NCBI GenBank assembly: GCA_003513495.1
Contig: DOPM01000040.1
Coordinates: 154,667 to 218,666 of the forward strand
Reading direction: 5' to 3'
Origin: Desulfosporosinus sp.
GTDB lineage: Bacteria; Bacillota; Desulfitobacteriia; Desulfitobacteriales; Desulfitobacteriaceae
DNA: 64,000 nucleotides
Both the position numbers and the translations under genes were made by a program. Of this stretch, positions 61,094-64,000 are shown piece after piece (position 1 is the stretch's first letter; each line of letters begins with the position of its first letter). The notes beneath the pieces were generated by a model that was not told the DNA's origin, did not search any database, and was given only the letters and a program-made list of their open reading frames with translations.

Positions 61094-62107
61094 ATGAGAG
61101 TAAGGATCATAGAACCAACCGCAAAAAAACACCCCCCAAAGAAAAGGGTTTGTGCTTATGCCAGGGTTTCCACGGATCATGACAAACAAGGTGAATCCCT
61201 GGAAAACCAAATGACCTATTACGAGAATCTCATTTCCTCAAATCCTGAATACGAATACGTAGGCGTCTTCGCCGATCAAGGGTTCACTGGAACCAAGGAT
61301 TCCCGGTCAGAGTTTCAAAGAATGCTCAACCTATGTCGAGAAGGGAAAATAGACATAATTCTAACAAAATCAATCTCAAGGTTCACTAGAAACACAGTCG
61401 TGATGCTTCAGACGGTAAGAGAACTTAAGGATATTGGTGTTGAGGTCAGATTCGAAAAAGAGAATATAAATACTCTATCAGGGGACGGTGAGTTGATGCT
61501 TACCGTCCTTTCTTCTTTTGCACAAGAGGAAAGTAAGAGTGTCAGCGATAATGTTAAATGGCGGTACCGTAAGAAGTTTGAAAACGGGGAACTTGTCATA
61601 AACACTCAGCGATTCCTTGGGTATGACAAGGATGAAACCGGCCAGTTAATTATTAACTCAAAGGAAGCTGAGATTATTAAACGCATTTACACTGAATATT
61701 TAGCGGGTCATGGGGCCTTTAAAATTGCCAAGCTACTAAACTCAGAAGGAATCCCAACCGTCACCGGTTCAAAATGGAATGAATCGACCATCCTAGATAT
61801 TCTAAGAAACGAAAAATACAAAGGTGATGTCAAACTCCAAAAGACTTTTACCCAAAATCACATCAGCAAACTTAAAAAGAAAAATCAAGGCGAGATGGAT
61901 AGCTTCTACATTGAAGATAACCACTCGCCTATTGTGTCTAAAGAGGTATGGAAGCAGGTTCAGCAGGAAATGAAAAGGCGGGCTGAAGTTAAGGGTAACA
62001 TTAAAGGCTCGGGTAAAGGCCAAAATCGCTACCCCTTAACAGGGAAATTATTCTGCGCTAAATGTAGTTCACCTTTAAGGCACTATAGAACATGCACTAT
62101 TTGCTAG
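61094..62107 (+). pseudogene. Large serine recombinase, C-terminally truncated
   Basis: 337 residues of a large serine recombinase (TnpX/Ccr type). The catalytic domain starts VCAYARVSTDHDKQGESLEN with the nucleophile serine in ARVST, continues with FADQGFTGTKDSR and KSISRFTRN, then a recombinase domain and the beginning of a zinc ribbon (LFCAKCSSPLRH). Intact members have 450-700 residues, so the coiled-coil DNA-binding end is missing. ATG behind AAAGGAG. It might have moved a nearby element. Confidence 0.85.
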
Positions 62108-62355
62108 CAAAGAAAAGGCAATTCCTGGTTGAGAGTGTAGCATTTGATGGGGCTGAAATCTGAAGCGGAAGAAACAGGCCATAAACACCTCAATGGAATG
62201 GTGAGTCTTTGCAGGGTTGTAATACCTATAGACCTCTCTCAAATATTTTCCAAGCGCAGTGATTACTAATCCTGTTAGATTCTCTAGGGGAACCGAGAAG
62301 TGCCATAAGGACGCAACCAAGGCTGATTTTGTAAAAATCCAAAGATCCCATACAA
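62108..62355 (-). pseudogene. Possible transposase remnant
   Basis: A minus-strand frame contains LREVYRYYNPAKTHHSIE, which resembles the end of integrase-core transposases. No DDE motif or terminal repeats are seen. It adjoins the point where the recombinase gene is cut. Confidence 0.35.
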
Positions 62356-62389
62356 CGACCCCCTTTGATATCAAGCTAAAAGGGGGTCG
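62356..62389. repeat. Perfect C/G hairpin at the left edge of arr copy 2 unit
   Basis: CGACCCCCTTT pairs with AAAGGGGGTCG. A weaker form stands at about 41241-41265 ahead of arr copy 1, so it belongs to the duplicated unit. Confidence 0.6.
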
Positions 62390-62479
62390 CACCATTTCGC
62401 AAATCAATAATTTCGCGCTTAAGTATCACTTTATTGCCCAAACACACATAGAGACTGTAGTTCTCCTGCAAAAAAAAAC

Positions 62480-62529
62480 ACCACAATATAATGTGTCGAG
62501 CTAGTCGTGTCAACACTATATATTGTGGT
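62480..62529 (+). promoter_or_regulatory. Long inverted repeat upstream of arr copy 2
   Basis: ACCACAATATAATG and CACTATATATTGTGGT; counterpart of 41358-41407 with several changes that keep the pairing. Confidence 0.5.
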
Positions 62530-62672
62530 TTTGATGAAAACGGATATATTTCCTTGGACTTAGGGGGTTGAGTAGGTATACCTTGATAAGGCTCACATAG
62601 CCGGTGTATCTATGGGTAAATATTTAATATAAATGGTTGTAATAATACAGTAGACAGTAGAGGAATATGACA

Positions 62673-63119
62673 ATGGAACAAAAAAATAATGAACAGAATC
62701 AAAGCGGACAAGGGGCGACGCCATTCGCTCAAACTTATTTTCATGGAACAAAGGCAGACTTAAAAGTTGGAGACCTGATTGAAGTTGGTTACAACTCAAA
62801 CTATGGGCAGAGAAAAAATGCGAAATACATTTTCTTGTCTGCAACATTAGATGCTGCAATTTGGGGTGCCGAACTCGCTATTGGTGAAGGAAGAGAAAGA
62901 ATCTATTTAGTAGAACCAACAGGAAAAATTGAAGACGACCCAGATTTAACAGACAAAAAATTCCCAGGTAATCCAACTAAATCTTATCGTTCCACTGAAC
63001 CATTTAGAGTTATAGGGGAAGTTTCGATTTGGCAAGGACACACAACGGAGCAAGTTAAAGCAATGAAAGATGCATTAGAGAGACTTAAAGAACAAGGAAT
63101 TAATTCGTTAAATGACTAA
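62673..63119 (+). CDS. arr: Rifampin ADP-ribosyltransferase (Arr), copy 2
   Basis: 148 residues differing from copy 1 at only a few positions (for example KKFPGN for KKFRGN, and HTTEQ for HPTEQ). All family motifs are kept (FAQTYFHGTKADLKVGD, FLSATLDAAIWGAE). The region before it differs in length from copy 1 (about 75 extra bases), so the duplication is not recent. Followed by a broken yciI. Confidence 0.9.
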   Translation: MEQKNNEQNQSGQGATPFAQTYFHGTKADLKVGDLIEVGYNSNYGQRKNAKYIFLSATLDAAIWGAELAIGEGRERIYLVEPTGKIEDDPDLTDKKFPGNPTKSYRSTEPFRVIGEVSIWQGHTTEQVKAMKDALERLKEQGINSLND

Positions 63120-63223
63120 AGGGGATTGAGTGGGGTATCATTTATTCTGTGGTCTTTCTTATTTTTTGTAGGTAAAATTATAGGTATAGAATAAAAGTCT
63201 ACTTTGATAGAGGATGTGAAAAA

Positions 63224-63529
63224 ATGCAATTCATAGTTACAGCTTATGACGGTGCTGATTAAAAAGCATTAGAAAGAAGATTAGCCGCAAGGGAAGAACA
63301 TTTAAAATCGGTAGAAAAACGATTCAAATCCGGAGAGCATTTATATGGATGCGCTCTACTTGATGATGAAGGAAAGATGATTGGATCAGTGATGATCGTA
63401 GACTATCCTTCAAGAGCGGAGCTGGATAATTGGTTGAAGGTAGAACCTTATGTCGTGGGAAATGTGTGGCAAAGAATTGACATAAAGCCTGCCGCAGTAG
63501 CACCAATGTTTATGGAACTATATAAATAG
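63224..63529 (+). pseudogene. YciI-family protein, copy 2, with early stop codon
   Basis: Aligned over its whole length with 42028-42333, but codon 13 is TAA (63260-63262) in place of GAA, so only a 12-residue peptide would be made. The rest of the frame is well kept, which points to a recent loss. Confidence 0.88.
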
Positions 63530-63544
63530 AAGTATTTAATTGAG

Positions 63545-63573
63545 ACAGGGGTGCAAATACCCTCGTATCAACA
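63545..63573 (+). ncRNA. Fragment resembling the 3' end of ssrA
   Basis: ACAGGGGTGCAAATACCCTC matches the T arm and 3' end of tmRNA (42766-42795) at 23 of 30 positions, including the unusual T loop TGCAAAT. One A-T pair of the stem is G-C here. As at ssrA, it lies directly behind an arr-yciI unit. Probably an attachment-site or duplication remnant. Confidence 0.55.
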
Positions 63574-64000
63574 AATAAGTACTCAATCTTTGATACAATT
63601 GACGTACATAAACCGCAAGACCGTGGAGTTTTCGATCTTTACATGAACCTACACTTGTAATCCATGGCGATGCATGTCTTAATCACTGAGGCATCAATTG
63701 ATGAGGGCTAGTTTGGCCATTGCAGGGTTACTTCCTCCAAGCGGATTTGTGATATTTGCTAAAAGACAACCCGACGGGGAAAAAGATTAGTACGAAACTA
63801 AAAGTGCTGAGGAAGCAAGGGGAAAAGGAACGTATATTGAGAAAGTAATTGAGGCAATGACTCATAGCTCTTCGCATTGGTTTAGCTGTGCTAGAAAACG
63901 TTTGGAATCAAATACCATGTCATTACTCCCAGGAAGATTTAGACGAAGCTCGCAATGTTCTTATTGGGTTTTGCCATCAATTGTGGACATTTATGCCAAG
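63574..64000 (+). other. Window end, gene fragments only
   Basis: No intact gene. Near 63800-64000 two frames give protein-like pieces (EEARGKGTYIEKVIEAM, then LENVWNQIPCHYSQEDLDEA) that may be a frameshifted gene continuing past the window. Family unknown. Confidence 0.3.

Overview
The window looks like a chromosomal segment of a low-GC Gram-positive (Firmicutes) anaerobe, most like the Desulfosporosinus/Desulfitobacterium group of the Peptococcaceae. This is inferred from AGGAGG-type ribosome sites, a sigma-54 controlled CoA-ester pathway, TPP and ZTP riboswitches, a sporulation-style histidine kinase and a Firmicutes-type tmRNA. No 16S gene is present to settle it.

Positions 1-13.9 kb are a well-preserved core region. 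It holds the end of an OFA-family transporter, two CoA-transferases, two acyl-CoA dehydrogenases, 3-hydroxybutyryl-CoA dehydrogenase, enoyl-CoA hydratase and thiolase. Together these form a complete C4 (butyrate/crotonate type) beta-oxidation or butyrate-forming set. A PAS/sigma-54 activator lies beside a textbook -24/-12 promoter. A CPBP protease and the rRNA methyltransferase RlmD follow.

Positions 13.9-25.2 kb are bracketed by two ~81-bp direct repeats. Inside are a TIR-like (CAP12/PCTIR type) protein and two TPP-riboswitch operons. The first is thiM-thiE-(broken HAD phosphatase)-thiD, a salvage route. The second is luxE-luxC-ABC transporter (ATPase, permease, lipoprotein)-SDR. A LuxCE carboxylate reductase and an alcohol-forming SDR under thiamine control suggest uptake and reduction of a carboxylated thiamine precursor. 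This is my main candidate for an undescribed system.

Positions 25.2-43 kb are accessory DNA: pseudogenes (DEAD-box helicase, HNH endonuclease and others), a nitrilase, an OYE-type flavoenzyme, a double-TerD protein, many very small genes, two unrelated CRISPR-repeat remnants, and six same-strand copies of a ~70-90 nt repeat whose flanking arms pair with compensating changes (a probable structured RNA). An SOS-type (LexA box) three-gene cassette at 30.2-31.3 kb recurs at 57.9-59.1 kb. An arr-yciI pair at 41.5-42.3 kb, directly before ssrA (tmRNA), recurs at 62.7-63.5 kb, directly before a fragment resembling the 3' end of ssrA.

Positions 43-64 kb hold a ZTP-riboswitch-controlled stand-alone AICAR transformylase, a Mo-bisMGD oxidoreductase facing a run of tiny membrane-protein genes, broken UbiA, DehI and cas3 genes, a prophage lysis/tail remnant (tail protein, XkdX, holin, amidase), a NapH-like ferredoxin membrane protein between two copies of a terminator repeat, a degenerate tRNA, a kinase/response-regulator pair split by the SOS cassette, and a truncated large serine recombinase. 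Frameshifts are dense after 25 kb and rare before it, which fits decay of acquired DNA rather than uniform sequencing error.
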